64,000 nt of DNA, taken from Streptomyces adelaidensis (lineage in GTDB: Bacteria > Actinomycetota > Actinomycetes > Streptomycetales > Streptomycetaceae). The notes beneath the pieces were generated by a model, which searched no databases, was not told the DNA's origin, and worked only from the letters and a program-made list of their open reading frames with translations. The number at the start of each line of letters is the position of its first letter. Positions within the stretch are counted from its first letter, which is position 1. Position numbers and translations under genes: made by a program. The stretch lies in NCBI RefSeq assembly GCF_016598475.1, contig NZ_JAEMUX010000017.1, forward strand, positions 1 through 64,000, in the 5' to 3' direction. Shown here piece after piece: positions 62,317 through 64,000 of the stretch.

Positions 62317-62940
62317 GTGATCGTCCTGTCCGCCGTGAGCACTCCCCTGCCGCACGAGTCCACGCAGCAGGCCATCGGCTATCCGACGCTGTTCCTGCTG
62401 GTGTTGATCGGCGCTCTGGTGCCGGTGGTGCCGACGGGGGCGCTGGTCAGTTCGGCGGCCGTGGTGGCGTTCCATCAGGCGGCGCCGTTCGCGCTGCTGC
62501 TGTTGTTCGTGGTGGCGTCGGCGGCCGCGTTCCTCGGGGACATCGCGCTGTACTGGCTGGGGCGGCGCGGGATGGGCTCGAAGAACGGCTCCCGCTGGCT
62601 GGAGGCGATCCGCCGGCGGGCGCCGGAGGACCGGCTGGCCCAGGCCCAGGCGAAGCTCGACGACCACGGGGTGACCGTGCTCGTGGTGTCCCGGATGCTG
62701 CCGGCCGGGCGTCTCCCGGTGATGCTGGCCTGTCTGCTGGCGAAGATGCCGCTGCGGCGGTTCGCGCGGGGCAACCTTCCGGCGTGCCTCGCCTGGGCGG
62801 TCACGTATCAGCTGATCGGCATTCTCGGCGGGTCGCTGTTCAGTGAGCCGTGGGAAGGGGTGCTGGCGGCTGTGGTGCTGACGCTGCTGATCAGTGTGGT
62901 GCCGAGTCTTTGGCGACACGTACGGGAGCGCTCCGCTTGA
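62317..62940 (+). CDS. DedA/VTT-family membrane protein
   Basis: A 207-residue membrane protein with about five hydrophobic segments. It shows the DedA pattern GALVPVVPTGALVSSAAVVA near residue 28, FLGDIALYWLGRRG near residue 75, and VVSRMLPAGRLPVMLACLLA near residue 122 with conserved Arg and Gly. DedA proteins are proposed lipid scramblases or proton-linked transporters for membrane lipid carriers. The GTG start has GGAGGG 6 bases upstream. Confidence 0.9.
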   Translation: MIVLSAVSTPLPHESTQQAIGYPTLFLLVLIGALVPVVPTGALVSSAAVVAFHQAAPFALLLLFVVASAAAFLGDIALYWLGRRGMGSKNGSRWLEAIRRRAPEDRLAQAQAKLDDHGVTVLVVSRMLPAGRLPVMLACLLAKMPLRRFARGNLPACLAWAVTYQLIGILGGSLFSEPWEGVLAAVVLTLLISVVPSLWRHVRERSA

Positions 62941-62980
62941 AGGCGTGCGGGCGCCGGGGGGAGCTCGGGAGTTGCCGGTT

Positions 62981-63081
62981 CGTTGCGGGCTGCGGGTTCG
63001 TGGGGGCTGGTCGCGCCCAGGCGGCGGAGCCGCATATCGACGCAGCCCCGCGCCCCTTTGGGGCGCGTCGGTGTGGGTCGG
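62981..63081. repeat. Streptomyces intergenic repeat, interrupted copy
   Basis: CGTGGGGGCTGGTCGCGCCC, an unrelated 25-base interruption, then AGCCCCGCGCCCCTTTGGGG and CGCGTCGGTGTGGG. The hairpin 63050-63066 lies between convergent genes and may act as a terminator. Confidence 0.75.
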
Positions 63082-63087
63082 CGGAAT

Positions 63088-64000
63088 TCAGTCGAGCATC
63101 TGGGAGGCGCCTACCGGTAGGTCCCACAGGTTCTCGCGCGGTAGGCGCGCCGCTCTCCATGCCGCTCGTACTCGGGTCAGGGGTTCCAGGACCGGTTCCG
63201 CGGAGAGGACGAAGGTGGCCCAGTGCATGGGGGCCATGCGGTGGGCGCCCAGATCCTGGAAGGCTCGTACCGCCTCCTCCGGGTCGCAGTGGACGTCGCT
63301 GAGCCACCAGCGGGGGTCGTAGGCGCCGATCGGCAGGAGGGCGAGGTCGATGCCGGGGTAGCGGCGGCCGATGCGTGAGAACCAGTGGCCGTAGCCGGTG
63401 TCGCCGGCGAAGTAGAGGCGCTTGCCGTCGGGGGCCGTGAGCACCCAGCCGCCCCAGAGCGAGCGGCAGGTGTCGGTGAGGGTGCGCTTGGACCAGTGGT
63501 GGGCCGGTACGAAGTCGAAGCGGACGCCGTCGAGTTCGGCTGCCTCCCACCAGTCCAGCTCGGTGACGCGGCCGAACCCGCGCCGCCGGAACCAGCGGCC
63601 GAGGCCGGCCGGCGCGAAGACGGGGGTGTGGCGCGGGAGCCGGGCCAGCGTGGGGGCGTCGAGGTGGTCGTAGTGGTTGTGGCTGATGGCGACCGCGTCC
63701 ACCCGGGGCAGCTCGTCCCAGGCGATACCCACGGGGGTGATCCGGGTGGGCGTGCCGAGGATACGGCGGGACCAGACGGGGTCGGTGAGGACGGTGAGCC
63801 CGCCGATCCGCACCACCCAACTCGCGTGCCCCGCCCAGGAGACGGCGAGGGTCCGCGCGCCCACCCGGGGCAACGGCCGGGGCTCGTACGGCAGTCGCGG
63901 GATGTCGGTGAGCCCCTCGGCCCCGGGGCGGACCGAGCCCTCGCGGGCGAACCGGGCGAAGGCCTTCAGGCCGGGCAGCGGCGTGGTCAGCCGATCGGCG
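63088..64000 (-). CDS. MBL-fold metallo-hydrolase, NAPE-PLD/UlaG-like (5' end outside window)
   Basis: At least 303 residues are visible. The frame is open to the window edge and the upstream codons (LTTPLPGLKAFARFAREGSV) look coding, so the start lies beyond 64000. Metal motifs are SHNHYDHLDAPTL, then AHHWSKRTLTD, YFAGDTGYG and MHWATF, close to the NAPE-PLD-like lipoprotein/phospholipid hydrolase group. An upstream TTG at 63873 would cut off coding sequence and is rejected as the start. It faces the DedA gene. Confidence 0.87.
   Translation of the reverse strand, partial: ADRLTTPLPGLKAFARFAREGSVRPGAEGLTDIPRLPYEPRPLPRVGARTLAVSWAGHASWVVRIGGLTVLTDPVWSRRILGTPTRITPVGIAWDELPRVDAVAISHNHYDHLDAPTLARLPRHTPVFAPAGLGRWFRRRGFGRVTELDWWEAAELDGVRFDFVPAHHWSKRTLTDTCRSLWGGWVLTAPDGKRLYFAGDTGYGHWFSRIGRRYPGIDLALLPIGAYDPRWWLSDVHCDPEEAVRAFQDLGAHRMAPMHWATFVLSAEPVLEPLTRVRAAWRAARLPRENLWDLPVGASQMLD

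Overview
The window is chromosomal DNA from a Streptomyces-type actinobacterium. The evidence is very high G+C with G/C-rich third codon positions, frequent GTG and TTG starts, ATGA stop-start overlaps, Tat and lipoprotein signals, DUF5753 and MmyB-type XRE regulators, and copies of the 'TTCCCCGCGCCCCT' and 'GGGGCTCCGCCCC' type intergenic repeats common in streptomycetes. No rRNA, tRNA, CRISPR array, prophage or transposase was seen. The species cannot be named from the sequence.

Layout. (1) 0.1-1.5 kb: an OFA-family MFS transporter, closed by a strong bidirectional terminator. (2) 1.6-9.0 kb, minus strand: an ebo-like operon in the order inositol-phosphate synthase, TIM barrel, EboA, TatD-type EboB, EboE, EboF-type phosphodiesterase, TIM barrel. 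Its junctions overlap or nearly touch, and a 13-copy 9-bp repeat lies just upstream. The prenyltransferase expected in such operons is missing. (3) 9.2-20.8 kb, minus strand: a sugar locus with a ThuA/DUF1080 lipoprotein, a secreted PQQ-type dehydrogenase with PKD and carbohydrate-binding modules, a TIM-barrel isomerase, a Gfo/Idh/MocA dehydrogenase, a ribose-type ABC importer and a ROK regulator. (4) 21.0-31.2 kb: a GntR/FCD regulator, a KASIII-like enzyme, a second OFA transporter with a 45-residue companion protein, and a divergent formate dehydrogenase operon. In that operon the alpha subunit is split into two genes placed on either side of a fused NuoE-NuoF subunit, followed by fdhD.

(5) 31.4-41.3 kb: a broken sialidase-LamG remnant, a DUF4185/DUF5005-type membrane-anchored propeller, an SBF symporter with a divergent LysR regulator, an acyl-CoA synthetase, a secreted lyase-like protein, an aldo/keto reductase, a His-rich methyltransferase and a DHFR-like reductase. 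(6) 41.5-51.7 kb: a plant-polysaccharide island with GH6 and GH48 cellobiohydrolases divergently placed around a perfect CebR-type operator, then a GH74 xyloglucanase and a PL11 rhamnogalacturonan lyase. An orphan signal-peptide leader and a WYL-regulator tail are remnants of lost genes. (7) 51.9-64 kb: a methyltransferase, pterin dehydratase, ADP-ribosylglycohydrolase, two XRE regulators, an orphan DnaK with a HAIR-like promoter, an OsmC protein, a membrane phosphodiesterase, a resolvase-like protein lacking its catalytic serine, two UlaG-type metallo-hydrolases and a DedA protein. The last gene runs off the window.

Working picture (inference). Extracellular cellulases and pectin or xyloglucan enzymes release sugars. 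A separate importer and dehydrogenase/isomerase set handles an unidentified sugar, possibly through 3-keto intermediates. Formate or oxalate is exchanged and oxidised by the NAD-linked formate dehydrogenase. The ebo-like operon may make or handle a cyclitol-derived metabolite. The two observations most worth following are the split, reordered formate dehydrogenase and the ebo-like operon that carries a sugar-phosphate cyclase but no prenyltransferase.
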